Assembly: GCF_023073335.1 (NCBI RefSeq)
Contig: NZ_JADPJG010000035.1
Coordinates: 513,813-577,812, forward strand
Length of the DNA stretch: 64,000 nt
DNA from: Bradyrhizobium sp. 21
Lineage (GTDB): Bacteria; Pseudomonadota; Alphaproteobacteria; Rhizobiales; Xanthobacteraceae
Direction of reading: 5' to 3'
Made by a program: the position numbers and the translations under genes. The notes beneath the pieces were generated by a model, which was given only the letters and a program-made list of their open reading frames with translations, was not told the origin of the DNA and did not search any database. Below, piece by piece: positions 8,970 to 17,891 of this stretch; positions within the stretch are counted from its first letter, which is position 1, and each line of letters starts with the position of its first letter.

Positions 8970-9102
8970 ATCGTCATGGCCGGGCTCGACCCGGCCATCC
9001 ACGACTTCCTTTGCTGCGCCGAGAAACTGGATGCCCGGGCCTTCGCCTCGCCGAAGCGGCTTCGGCCGCGCAGGCGGGACAAGCCCGGGCATGACGTCGT
9101 TG
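8970..9102. repeat. REP-like palindromic element between convergent genes
   Basis: ATGGCCGGG (8976-8984) and CCCGGCCAT (8990-8998) form a 9-bp stem with loop CTCGA, the same loop as the element near 5913. A second pair of GCCCGGGC-like segments lies near 9032 and 9090. The element fills the gap between the DUF1330 gene and a convergent binding-protein gene. Confidence 0.65.
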
Positions 9103-9121
9103 AAGCCGTTGTTGTCGACCA

Positions 9122-10348
9122 CTAGCCCGCCGGACCCGCATCCTCCAGGATCGGGCCGAACAGCTCCCAGCGCTCGCCGTTGAACTTCATCATCTGAAGC
9201 TGCTTGTTGACGCGGTAGTCGGTCGGCGAGGTGTTGGCCTTGATGCCGGGCAGAGCGGTGTCGCTGACGACGTCCTTCAGCGAGGCCGCCTGCTTCATCA
9301 CGTTCTCGCGCGTCAGATCGTCGCCGCACTGCTTCAGCACGTGGACCAGCAGCTGCGCCGTGCTGTAGCCGTAGGTGTTGAAGTTGGAGTCCTTGTCACC
9401 GTCAGGATAGTACTTGGCCATGAAGTCGAAATACCTCTTCAGACCGGCGTCGTCCTTCCAGGTTGGATCCAGCGGCTCCTTACCGTAGTTCACGCTGATC
9501 AGGCCCTTGGCGGCATCGAGCCCTGCCGGCTTCAATACCGCTCCGACTGAAGTGGCGTTGATGTCGACGATCTGCACCGGATGCCAGCCCATCTCGGCGA
9601 TCTTCTTGATCGCTTGCGCGGCTTGCTTCGGTGTTGTCGCACTGAAGAACAAATCGGCGCCGGCGTCCCTGATCTTGAGAACCTGCGAGTCGACCGTGGG
9701 ATCGGACACTTCGTAGGACGCCTCGGTCACGATCATCTTGGCGGCCTTGTCACCGAGGCCGGCCTTGATGCCGTTCAGATAGTCCTTGCCGAGGTCGTCG
9801 TTCTGATAGAGCACGCCGATCTTGGCGTTCGGATACTCCTTCAGGATGTATTGCCCGTAGATGCGGCCTTCGACGAAGTAGTTGGGGTTGAAACCCATCG
9901 TCCACGGGAAGTTCTTCGGATCCGTGAACCTCGAGGCCCCGGTCGCCGCGAACAGTTGCGGCACCTTCTTCGAATTGAGATATTTCTGCACGGCTGCGTT
10001 CACCGGCGTGCCGATGATCTGGAAGGTCAGCAGGACCTCGTCGCTCTCGACGAGCTTGCGAATCTGCTCCACCGCTTTCGGCGGCGAGTAGGCGTCGTCA
10101 TACTGGATCAGATTGATCTTGCGGCCGTTGATGCCACCCTGGTCGTTGATCATCTTGAAATAGGCGGCTTGGGTCTTGCCGATCGACGAATAGGCCGACG
10201 CCGGTCCAGAAAACGGCATCGTCTGGCCGACCTTGATCTCGGTATCGCTGGCGCCCGGATCGTATTTCTTCTGGGCATTGGCCGCCGAGACCGACAGCGC
10301 CAGGGTCAGCGCCGTTGCCGTGGCCAGATGCAGCATTCCATTCCTCAT
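9122..10348 (-). CDS. LivK-like ABC transporter substrate-binding protein (first of tandem pair)
   Basis: 408 aa, Peripla_BP_6 fold, type I periplasmic binding protein of branched-chain amino acid or aromatic/amide transporters. A signal peptide ends near AANAQ (about residue 26). GQTMPFSGPAS at the N-terminus and the GGINGRKINLI segment are typical. A GAGGAAA ribosome site precedes the ATG. It is very similar to its neighbour at 10574-11815 (by eye roughly three quarters identical), so the two are tandem duplicates. No permease or ATPase genes are adjacent, so the transporter they serve lies elsewhere, and the ligand is unknown. Confidence 0.9.
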   Translation of the reverse strand: MRNGMLHLATATALTLALSVSAANAQKKYDPGASDTEIKVGQTMPFSGPASAYSSIGKTQAAYFKMINDQGGINGRKINLIQYDDAYSPPKAVEQIRKLVESDEVLLTFQIIGTPVNAAVQKYLNSKKVPQLFAATGASRFTDPKNFPWTMGFNPNYFVEGRIYGQYILKEYPNAKIGVLYQNDDLGKDYLNGIKAGLGDKAAKMIVTEASYEVSDPTVDSQVLKIRDAGADLFFSATTPKQAAQAIKKIAEMGWHPVQIVDINATSVGAVLKPAGLDAAKGLISVNYGKEPLDPTWKDDAGLKRYFDFMAKYYPDGDKDSNFNTYGYSTAQLLVHVLKQCGDDLTRENVMKQAASLKDVVSDTALPGIKANTSPTDYRVNKQLQMMKFNGERWELFGPILEDAGPAG

Positions 10349-10505
10349 CCGCGTTTCCTCAGTGTTTATTGCCGGTGATCAATCGGGTGCGCTCATGCGC
10401 ACCTGATGTCACCGCTGAGGGCGAGTGTGAATGAGGCATTGTTGCAACGCAAGCGGGGCTTGCGCCCCTCGTTCGTAGCATGCGCGGCTTCGTAGCAGGT
10501 TCGTA

Positions 10506-10558
10506 AGGTGGGCCAGCCCCAGCGGATGCGCGAAGCGCATCCGGGGCGTGACCCACCT
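10506..10558. repeat. Palindromic repeat between the two livK-like genes
   Basis: AGGTGGG at the left edge pairs with CCCACCT at the right, enclosing GGATGCGC-GAA-GCGCATCC. The dyad sits immediately downstream of the second binding-protein gene and about 160 bp upstream of the first. It may terminate one gene and separate their transcription. The rest of the 225-bp gap presumably holds the promoter of the 9122-10348 gene, but no clear boxes were identified. Confidence 0.7.
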
Positions 10559-10573
10559 ATGAAGTCTTACAGA

Positions 10574-11815
10574 CTAACCCGCCGGACCCGCATCTTCAAT
10601 GATCGGTCCGAACAGCTCCCAGCGCTCGCCGTTGAACTTCATCATCTGCATCTGCTTGTTGACGCGGTAGTCGTTCGGCCCGGTGTTGACCTTGATGCCG
10701 GGCAGCGCGATGCTGGGCGTGAAGTCCTTGATGTTGGCGACCTGCTTCATCACGTTCTCGCGCGACAGGTCGTCGCCGCATTGCTTGAGCACCTGCGTCA
10801 GCAACTCGGCCACCGAATAGGCGTAAGTGTTGACGGTGTTGAGCTTGTCGCCTTCGGGAAAATACTTGTCCATGAAGGCGAAGAAGGCCTTCACGCCCGG
10901 GTCGTCCTTCCACTGGGGATCGCCGGGCTCCTTGCCATATTGGGTCGAAATGATGCCCTTGGAGATGTCGAGGCCGGCCGGCTTCAGCGTCGCCGAGATC
11001 GGGCTCGCATTGATGTCCACAATGTGCACCGGCGTCCAGCCGAGCTCGGCGACTTTCTTGATGGCCTGCGCCGCGAACTTCGGTGTCGAGGCATCGTAGA
11101 AAAGATCGGCGCCCAGCGACTTCAGCTTGACCACCTGCGAGTCCACCGTCGGATCGGTCACCTCATAGGAGACCTCGCCGACGATCATGCCGGCGGCCTT
11201 GTCGCCGAGGCCACTCTTGAGCCCGGCGAGGTAGTCGCGGCCCATGTCGTCGTTCTGGTAGAGCACGCCGATCTTGGCATTGGGATGAGTGGCGAGGATG
11301 TATTTTGCGTAGATGCGCCCTTCCGACACGTAGTTGGGATTAAAGGCGATGGTCCAGGGATAGTTCTGCGGATCGTTGAAGCGCGCGGCGCCGGTCGAGG
11401 CCAGGAGCTGCGGGATCTTCTTGCCGTTGAGATATTTTTGCACGGCGGCGTTCGCCGCGGTGCCGATGATCTGGAAGGTGAAGAGGACCTCGTCGCCCTC
11501 TACGAGCTTGCGCACCTGCTCGACCGTCTTCGGCGGCGAATAGGCGTCGTCATACTGGATCAGATTGATCTTGCGGCCGTTGATGCCGCCCTGATCGTTG
11601 ATCATCTTGAAGTAGGCGGCCTGCGTCTTGCCGATATTTGCGTAGACGGAATAGGGGCCGGAGAACGGCACGGTCTGGCCGATCTTGATCTCGGTGTCGC
11701 TCGCGCCGGTGTCGTATTTCTTTTGGGCGACGGCTTCGGTTACGAAGGCCTGGCTGGCGGAGAACGCGAAGGCGAGCGCCGCCGTAGCAGTGATGAAGGC
11801 TCTGCGATTGCTCAT
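10574..11815 (-). CDS. LivK-like ABC transporter substrate-binding protein (second of tandem pair)
   Basis: 413 aa, same family as the 9122-10348 protein. The N-terminus MSNRRAFITATAALAFAFSA is a signal peptide. An in-frame upstream start would add 23 residues, but AGGAGG lies eight bases before this ATG and decides the start. The two paralogues keep the blocks YFKMINDQGGINGRKINLI and FNGERWELFGPI unchanged while differing around the binding cleft (for example SGPASAYSS versus SGPYSVYAN). This suggests related but different ligands. Confidence 0.9.
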   Translation of the reverse strand: MSNRRAFITATAALAFAFSASQAFVTEAVAQKKYDTGASDTEIKIGQTVPFSGPYSVYANIGKTQAAYFKMINDQGGINGRKINLIQYDDAYSPPKTVEQVRKLVEGDEVLFTFQIIGTAANAAVQKYLNGKKIPQLLASTGAARFNDPQNYPWTIAFNPNYVSEGRIYAKYILATHPNAKIGVLYQNDDMGRDYLAGLKSGLGDKAAGMIVGEVSYEVTDPTVDSQVVKLKSLGADLFYDASTPKFAAQAIKKVAELGWTPVHIVDINASPISATLKPAGLDISKGIISTQYGKEPGDPQWKDDPGVKAFFAFMDKYFPEGDKLNTVNTYAYSVAELLTQVLKQCGDDLSRENVMKQVANIKDFTPSIALPGIKVNTGPNDYRVNKQMQMMKFNGERWELFGPIIEDAGPAG

Positions 11816-11964
11816 GTGGGGTTGTTCCTCCTGACGGAATTTCCGACCGACGGTCTTGTCCCGTTGATTGCCAACGGTCGCCATCGCTGCCGAAGATTGT
11901 GGAGGAACGTTCGCCGACGCGCAAGGATCGCGGCGCTGCGCCGTAGCGTCTCAGGTGACGAGGC

Positions 11965-12327
11965 TCAGGCGAGGAACAGCGCCACCAGCGCGATTGCCGC
12001 CGGCAGCGCCTGCACCATCAGGATCCGCGTGCTCACGGTCGCCGCGCCGTAAGCGCCGGCCACGATCACGCAGAGCAGGAAGAACGCCTTGATCTGGAAC
12101 GCGAAGGCCGGATTGCCGTGCACCAGACCCCAGACCAGGCCGGCGGCCAGGAAGCCGTTATAGAGCCCCTGGTTGGCGGCCAGGACCTTCGTGATCGCGG
12201 CCTTCTCCGGCGTGTTGCGGAAAACCTTCAAGCCCTGCGGCTTGTCCCAGAGAAACATCTCCAGGATCAGGAAGTAAGCGTGCAGTGCGGCGACCAGCGC
12301 CACCAGGATATTCGCGATCAGGATCAA
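11965..12327 (-). CDS. DUF1304 family membrane protein
   Basis: 120 aa with four hydrophobic segments and the DUF1304 pattern: LHAYFLILEMFLW near residue 16, then NQGLYNGFLAAGL. It is an inner-membrane protein of unknown function. A TTG start is assigned because GGGGAG precedes it at a normal distance and the family begins exactly here; longer in-frame reading upstream is not hydrophobic and does not match the family. The gene is divergent from ogt, whose start is only about 90 bp away. Confidence 0.8.
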   Translation of the reverse strand: MILIANILVALVAALHAYFLILEMFLWDKPQGLKVFRNTPEKAAITKVLAANQGLYNGFLAAGLVWGLVHGNPAFAFQIKAFFLLCVIVAGAYGAATVSTRILMVQALPAAIALVALFLA

Positions 12328-12416
12328 GTTGAGCTCCCCAGCGTCAGCTTTCGGGTGGACGTTAGCACGGCCGGCGTGGCAAGTGCGATGGCGTGTTTCG
12401 ATGCCATGGTGCCGCA

Positions 12417-12947
12417 ATGCCCGCGCGATCAACCAAACCGTCTGTAAGCTTCGGCCTCGATCGCCTGGCGACGCCGATCGGAATCGCGCTGCTGGTCACC
12501 GACGCCGCGGGCGCCTTGCGCGCGCTCGACTGGGAGGATTACGAGCACCGCATGCGCGAGCTCTTGCGTCTGCATTACGGTGTGGTGGAGTTGAATGACC
12601 AGCCCGCGCCGGCAGCCATGCGCACCGCGCTGTCGGGCTATTTCGACGGCGATCTCGGCCAGCTCTCAGGCATCGCCTGGCGCATCGCCGGCACGCCGTT
12701 CCAGCAGAAGGTCTGGCATGCATTGGCGCAAATCCCTGTCGGCACCACGATGAGCTATGGCGCGCTTGCCGCAAGGATCGACACGCCAAAAGCCATTCGC
12801 GCCGTCGGCCACGCCAACGGCTCCAACCCGATCAGCGTGGTGCTGCCGTGCCATCGCCTGATCGGCGCGGATGGTTCGCTGGTCAAGTATGGCGGTGGCC
12901 TCGAGCGCAAGCGCTGGCTGCTCAGGCATGAGGGGGTGGCGGTTTAG
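12417..12947 (+). CDS. ogt: Methylated-DNA--[protein]-cysteine S-methyltransferase
   Basis: 176 aa. The C-terminal half is the classical alkyltransferase domain: VWHALAQIPVGTTMSYG, then the acceptor Cys in VLPCHRLIG and the GGGLERKRWLLRHE end. It removes methyl groups from O6-methylguanine by irreversible transfer to its own Cys. There is no Ada-type N-terminal regulatory domain, so it is Ogt-like. The ATG at 12417 is preferred; an in-frame ATG at 12393 would add eight residues. It ends ten bases before the stop of convergent glnD. Confidence 0.9.
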   Translation: MPARSTKPSVSFGLDRLATPIGIALLVTDAAGALRALDWEDYEHRMRELLRLHYGVVELNDQPAPAAMRTALSGYFDGDLGQLSGIAWRIAGTPFQQKVWHALAQIPVGTTMSYGALAARIDTPKAIRAVGHANGSNPISVVLPCHRLIGADGSLVKYGGGLERKRWLLRHEGVAV

Positions 12948-12957
12948 ACCTCTCCAC

Positions 12958-15747
12958 TCACGCCGCCGGCTGGACCGCCTTGTCGCCGGCCATCACGTGG
13001 GTCAGTGCGCTCTTGATCGCGGACTGGCGGGTTGGCGCACTGATCTGCGCGCCGAGGAGGTCGGTGACGTAGAACACGTCGCGGGCGCGCTCGCCGAAGG
13101 TCGCGACATGGGCGGAGGCGATGTTGAGGTTGAGCTTGGAGATCGCGGTGGTCAGCTCGTAGAGCAGGCCGGGACGGTCGAGGCCGGAGACCTCGATCAC
13201 GGTGTAGCGGTCGGACCATTGGTTGTTGATGGTCACTTCCGGCTCGATCACGAACGGCCGCGCCTTGCTGCGCACCGTGCGCCGCGCCACCACCTCAGGC
13301 AGGCGCAGCTTGCCTTCCAGCACGTCCTCGATCATCTCGCCGATTCGCGTGGCGCGCCTTGCCTCGTCCTCGTCGCGGTCGTATTCGCGCGAGATCGAGA
13401 TCGTGTCGAGCGCGCGGCCGTCGGTCGTGGTGTAGATCTGGGCGTCGACGATGTTGGCGCCGGCGGACGCACAGGCCCCCGCGATGATCGACAGCAGCCA
13501 GGGGTGGTCGGCGGCGAAGATCGTGAGCTCGGTGACACCGCGCACCTCGTCGAAGCCGACATTGATCGCGAGCTTGTGGCCGGCCTGCTCGCTGGAGCGG
13601 ACGAAACGGGCATGACGAATTTTTCGCGGCAGCTCGACCTTGAGCCAGTAGGCCGGATAGTGCCGGCCGATATAGGCGTCGAGCTCTTCGGTCGGCCATT
13701 CGGCGAAGGCGATGCGGAATTCGGCGTGCGCGGCGGCGAGGCGTTTTCCGCGGTCGACTTCCGAGAAGCCGCCGGTCAGCACCGGCTCGGTCTCGTAGTA
13801 CAGCGAGCGCAAAAGCTGCGCCTTCCAGCCGTTCCACACGCCGGGACCGACGCCGCGGATGTCGGCGGTGGTCAGGATCGTCAGCAGTTTCATCTGCTCG
13901 ACCGACTGCACCACGGCGGCGAAATTCTCGATGGTCTTGCGGTCGGAGAGGTCGCGCGACTGCGCGACCGTCGACATCGTCAGATGCTCCTCGATCAGCC
14001 AGGCCACGAGCTCGGTGTCGGCCGGGCTGAAGCCGAGCCGCGGGCAGAGCCGTCGCGCCACCTTGGCGCCGGCGATCGAGTGATCCTCGGGCCGGCCCTT
14101 GGCGACGTCGTGCAGCAGCGTCGCGATGTAGATCACCGACCGATGCTCGGGCCGGCTCTTGCGCATGAGGTCGCTGGCGAGCGTGAATTCGTCGTTGCCG
14201 CCACGCTCGATGTCCTGGAGGAAGCCGATGCAGCGGATCAAATGCTCGTCGACGGTGTAGTGATGATACATGTTGAACTGCATCATCGAGACGATCTTGC
14301 CGAAGGCGCGGATGAAATGTCCGAGCACGCCGGTCTCGTTCATCCGCCGCAGCACGATTTCCGCGTTGTCGGAGGTCAGGATCTCCATGAACAGCCGGTT
14401 GGCCTCGGGATTCTCGCGCATCTGCGCGTTGATCAGGCCGAGGGAGCGCGTCACGTCGCGCATCGCGTCCGGGTGGAAGGCGAGATTGTTCTTCTGCGCC
14501 AGGCGGAAGATGCGGATCAGATTGACCGGATCGTGCTTGAACACGTCGGGCGCGGCGACGTTGATGCGGTTGTTGTCGACGACGAAATCGTCGCTGTCGG
14601 GCACCCGCCGCTTCACAGGCGTCGGGCGCAGCCGCGCCATCATCCGGCTCAGCACCGGCGCCGGCTTGGCCTGCTGGTCCTCGAGCTTGGCGCACAGGAT
14701 GGCGGTAAGGTTGCCGACTTCCTTTGCAACCAGGAAGTAGTGCTTCATGAAGCGCTCGACGTCCTGCATGCCGGGATGCGAGGTATAGCCGAGCCGGACC
14801 GCGATCTCGCGCTGGAGGTCGAAGGACAGTCGTTCCTCCGGCCGTCCCGAATAGAAATGCAGGTTGCAGCGGACCGACCAGAGGAAATCGGCGCAGCGGC
14901 GGAAGGTGCGGTACTCCTGCGCGTCGAACACGCCGCGCTCGGCCAGCTCGTCGGTGTCGCGCACGCGATAGACGTATTTCGCGATCCAGAACAGCGTGTG
15001 CAGGTCGCGCAGCGCGCCCTTGCCGTCCTTGACATTGGGCTCGACCAGATAGCGCGACTGGCCGCCGCGGCGATGCCGCTCCTCGCGCTCGGCGAGCTTC
15101 GCGGTGACGAATTCGGACGCGGTGCCCTGCACCACTTCCTTGTCGAAACGTTCGACCAGCTCGTCATAGAGCGGCTGGTCGCCGGTCAGGAAGCGGGTCT
15201 CCAGGATCGCGGTGCGGATGGTCATGTCGCCGCGCGCCTGCCGGATCGACTCGTCGACCGAGCGCGTGGCGTGCCCGACCTTCAGCCCCATGTCCCAGAG
15301 GCAATAGAGGATGGCTTCGGCGACCTGTTCGCCCCAGGCGGTCTGCTTGTAGGGCAGGATGAACAGGAGATCGATATCGGACTCGGGAGCCATCAGGCCG
15401 CGGCCATAGCCGCCGGTCGCCACCACTGCCATGCGCTCGGCGCCGCTCGGGATCGGCGAACGGTAAAGATGGCGGGTCGCCGCCGAATACAGGATGCGGA
15501 TGATCTCGTCCTGCACGTGGCACAGCCGCTCGGCGCAGCGCCGGCCGTGCCGGTCCTTCAGCAGGATCGTTTGTGCCGCGGCGCGCGCCGCGATCAGCTC
15601 GGCCTTGAGCAGTTGCGCCGTGGCAGTGCGGAACGCGTCCTCACGTCCCTGGTGCTTTTCGGCAAGCGCATCGACCGCGGCGGTGATCCGCGCGGTGTCG
15701 AAGCGATCATCCACCTCGGCCTTTTGCTCAGTCGCGACGCTGTCCAT
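12958..15747 (-). CDS. glnD: [Protein-PII] uridylyltransferase / uridylyl-removing enzyme GlnD
   Basis: 929 aa, full length. The nucleotidyltransferase domain carries GGYGRG and the catalytic ESDIDLLF. The HD domain has LLHDVAKGRPEDHS, and two ACT domains lie near the C-terminus (around LTIFAADHPWLLSIIAGACA and ISGLDRPGLLYELTTA-like blocks). It uridylylates PII proteins when glutamine is low and removes UMP when glutamine is high, setting nitrogen control. A 1006-codon open frame on the opposite strand is a composition artefact. mutS lies about 8 kb further right. Confidence 0.95.
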   Translation of the reverse strand: MDSVATEQKAEVDDRFDTARITAAVDALAEKHQGREDAFRTATAQLLKAELIAARAAAQTILLKDRHGRRCAERLCHVQDEIIRILYSAATRHLYRSPIPSGAERMAVVATGGYGRGLMAPESDIDLLFILPYKQTAWGEQVAEAILYCLWDMGLKVGHATRSVDESIRQARGDMTIRTAILETRFLTGDQPLYDELVERFDKEVVQGTASEFVTAKLAEREERHRRGGQSRYLVEPNVKDGKGALRDLHTLFWIAKYVYRVRDTDELAERGVFDAQEYRTFRRCADFLWSVRCNLHFYSGRPEERLSFDLQREIAVRLGYTSHPGMQDVERFMKHYFLVAKEVGNLTAILCAKLEDQQAKPAPVLSRMMARLRPTPVKRRVPDSDDFVVDNNRINVAAPDVFKHDPVNLIRIFRLAQKNNLAFHPDAMRDVTRSLGLINAQMRENPEANRLFMEILTSDNAEIVLRRMNETGVLGHFIRAFGKIVSMMQFNMYHHYTVDEHLIRCIGFLQDIERGGNDEFTLASDLMRKSRPEHRSVIYIATLLHDVAKGRPEDHSIAGAKVARRLCPRLGFSPADTELVAWLIEEHLTMSTVAQSRDLSDRKTIENFAAVVQSVEQMKLLTILTTADIRGVGPGVWNGWKAQLLRSLYYETEPVLTGGFSEVDRGKRLAAAHAEFRIAFAEWPTEELDAYIGRHYPAYWLKVELPRKIRHARFVRSSEQAGHKLAINVGFDEVRGVTELTIFAADHPWLLSIIAGACASAGANIVDAQIYTTTDGRALDTISISREYDRDEDEARRATRIGEMIEDVLEGKLRLPEVVARRTVRSKARPFVIEPEVTINNQWSDRYTVIEVSGLDRPGLLYELTTAISKLNLNIASAHVATFGERARDVFYVTDLLGAQISAPTRQSAIKSALTHVMAGDKAVQPAA

Positions 15748-15935
15748 GCTTCACCGGATATAAGAGGTGACAGGCGCTGTCACCCGCCATTCGCTGGCAA
15801 TAGTCGATCCATGCTGGAAAAGGCCGGCTTGGAGCAAATCTGTTCTCGGACGGCGGGCTTTCAAGGGGCGGATTTTCTCGTTGACCTCTAGTTATAACTC
15901 ATTGAAAAACAATGAAGTTTCGGAGGAGGCTGGGC

Positions 15936-16907
15936 ATGACTGGGATAACACGGCGCATTCTGCTGGCGGGAGCGGTGGCGCTCGCAATGACCCCCGCGGC
16001 ACGGGCAACCGATCCGCTGAAGGAAATCCGTATCGACTGGGCGACCTATAATCCGGTGTCGATGGTCCTGAAGCAGAAGGGGCTGCTGGAGAAGGAGTTC
16101 GCCAAGGACGGCATCACCGTCATTTGGGTGCAGTCGGCGGGCTCCAACAAGGCGCTCGAATTCCTCAACGCCGGCTCGATCGATTTCGGCTCGACCGCGG
16201 GCTCGGCGGCGCTGGTGGCGCGCATCAACGGTAACCCGATCAAATCGATCTACGTCTATTCGCGTCCCGAATGGACAGCGCTGGTGACATCAAAGGATTC
16301 CAAGATCGCTGCTGTTGCCGATCTCAAGGGCAAGCGGGTCGCGGTGACGCGCGGCACTGATCCGCACATCTTCCTGGTACGCGCGCTGCTCGGCGCCGGC
16401 CTCACCGAAAAGGACATCACGCCGGTGCTGCTCCAGCACGCCGACGGCAAGACAGCGCTGATCCGCGGCGACGTCGACGCCTGGGCGGGGCTCGATCCGA
16501 TGATGGCGCAGGCCGAGGTCGAGGAGGGCGCAAAGCTGTTCTATCGCAAGGCCGACGCCAACACCTGGGGCATCCTCAATGTGCGCGAGCAGTTCTTGAA
16601 GGACAATCCGGACGTTGTCCGCCGCGTGCTGGCAGTTTACGAGGACGCACGAAAATATTCGCTGGGCAATTACGACGAGCTGAAGAAGACCTTCATCGCC
16701 GTTACCAAGCTGCCCGACGCCGTCGTCGACAAGCAGCTCAAGGAGCGCACCGAGCTCACCCACAGCCGCATTGGCACACCCCAGCGCGAGTCGATCCTCG
16801 CCGCGGGCCTCGCCCTCCAGCAAGCCGGCGTCGTCGACGCCAAGGTCGACGTGAAGGCGATGCTGGATGCGTTGATCGACGACCAGGTTCCGCTGCCGAC
16901 GAATTGA
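15936..16907 (+). CDS. SsuA/TauA-like periplasmic binding protein of a sulfonate/nitrate-type ABC transporter
   Basis: 323 aa with a Tat/Sec-like signal (TRRILLAGAVALAM). The domain matches the NMT1/SsuA fold: WATYNPVSMVLKQKGLLEKE, LNAGSIDFGSTAGSAAL and GKRVAVTRGTDPHIFLV. Proteins of this kind bind aliphatic sulfonates, taurine or nitrate; the ligand is not certain. The start at 15936 has GGAGGAGG upstream, whereas the ATG at 15912 would use that site as coding sequence. It is the first gene of an A-C-B operon with the permease and ATPase that follow. A palindromic repeat interrupts the operon after this gene. Confidence 0.88.
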   Translation: MTGITRRILLAGAVALAMTPAARATDPLKEIRIDWATYNPVSMVLKQKGLLEKEFAKDGITVIWVQSAGSNKALEFLNAGSIDFGSTAGSAALVARINGNPIKSIYVYSRPEWTALVTSKDSKIAAVADLKGKRVAVTRGTDPHIFLVRALLGAGLTEKDITPVLLQHADGKTALIRGDVDAWAGLDPMMAQAEVEEGAKLFYRKADANTWGILNVREQFLKDNPDVVRRVLAVYEDARKYSLGNYDELKKTFIAVTKLPDAVVDKQLKERTELTHSRIGTPQRESILAAGLALQQAGVVDAKVDVKAMLDALIDDQVPLPTN

Positions 16908-16944
16908 GGTCGGTAAGAGAGGAGCTGGCGCAACATCCATCATC

Positions 16945-16970
16945 GTCGTCCCGGCCTTCGCCGGGACGAC
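16945..16970. repeat. Perfect 10-bp stem palindrome inside the sulfonate-type ABC operon
   Basis: GTCGTCCCGG (16945-16954), loop CCTTCG, then CCGGGACGAC (16961-16970). It shares its arms with the larger 121-bp element at 33218-33338, so it is a solo half of the same repeat family. It sits between the binding-protein and permease genes, where a hairpin could protect the upstream mRNA and give more binding protein than permease. Confidence 0.8.
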
Positions 16971-17028
16971 AGCTGTTGAGCTTGGCAACACTGTTGCATT
17001 CCCCGACCAGACGCGCTTGCTACCGGCC

Positions 17029-17874
17029 ATGATCTCCGACGCGCCCGTCCTGCAACAATCTTCGGAACCAGCCGAAGCCGCTGCCAAGCCCTCGCGGCTG
17101 TCGCGCTACGCGCGGCCGATGCTGGGGATCTTGCTGCCGCTCATCCTCGCGCTCGGCTGGGAGCTCGTGGTCTGGTCCGGCTGGTCCAACGGCAGGCTGG
17201 TGCCGCCACCCTCGCGCGTGTTCGCCACCATCGCCGAGCTCGCCCGCTCCGGCGAGTTGCTCCGTCACATCGCCGCGACGCTGTGGCGGGTCGGTCTGGG
17301 CTTCGCGTTCGGCGTGGTCGCGGGCACGTTGCTTGGCGCGATCTCCGGCTATTGGTCGCTGGCGCGCCGGCTGCTCGATCCGACCGTGCAGGCGTTGCGC
17401 GCGATCCCTTCGCTGGCCTGGGTGCCGCTGTTCATCCTCTGGCTCGGCATCTTCGAGACCTCCAAGATCGCGCTGATCGCGGTTGGCGTGTTCTTCCCGG
17501 TCTATCTCGGCGTGATGGGCGCGATCCTCTCCGTCGATCGCAAGATCGTCGAGGTCGGCCGCATTTTCCGTCTCTCCGGACCCGCCATGATCCGCCGTAT
17601 CCTGCTGCCCGCGGTGCTGCCGGCTTACGTCGTCTCCTTGCGGGTCGGCCTCGGCCTTGGCTGGATGTTCGTGGTGGCGGCCGAGTTGATCGGCGCTTCC
17701 GAAGGCCTCGGCTATCTCCTGCTCGACGGCCAGCAGCTCGGCAAGCCCGCGCAGATCCTCGCCGCGATCGTGATCTTCGCCATTCTCGGCAAGCTCACCG
17801 ACTGGCTCATCGAGGTCGGGTCCGCGCCCCTCCTGCGCTGGCAGGACGCCTTCGGGCGCGCCAAAGAAACTTGA
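17029..17874 (+). CDS. SsuC-like ABC transporter permease
   Basis: 281 aa, BPD_transp_1 permease with six membrane segments. The family motif between segments 4 and 5, EVGRIFRLSGPAMIRRILLP, corresponds to the EAA loop that contacts the ATPase. An early LGWELVVWSG segment and the block LRAIPSLAWVPLFILWLG are typical for sulfonate/nitrate/taurine permeases. The ATG at 17029 is used; a TTG twelve bases upstream is possible. It is followed after 17 bases by its ATPase gene. Confidence 0.88.
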   Translation: MISDAPVLQQSSEPAEAAAKPSRLSRYARPMLGILLPLILALGWELVVWSGWSNGRLVPPPSRVFATIAELARSGELLRHIAATLWRVGLGFAFGVVAGTLLGAISGYWSLARRLLDPTVQALRAIPSLAWVPLFILWLGIFETSKIALIAVGVFFPVYLGVMGAILSVDRKIVEVGRIFRLSGPAMIRRILLPAVLPAYVVSLRVGLGLGWMFVVAAELIGASEGLGYLLLDGQQLGKPAQILAAIVIFAILGKLTDWLIEVGSAPLLRWQDAFGRAKET

Positions 17875-17891
17875 CAAAGGGGACTTAAGCG

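Noticed and set aside
12871..15891. 1006-codon open frame on the strand opposite glnD
   Set aside because: Composition shadow: glnD has full motifs on the other strand, and this frame is Arg/Gly/His-rich with no recognisable domain.
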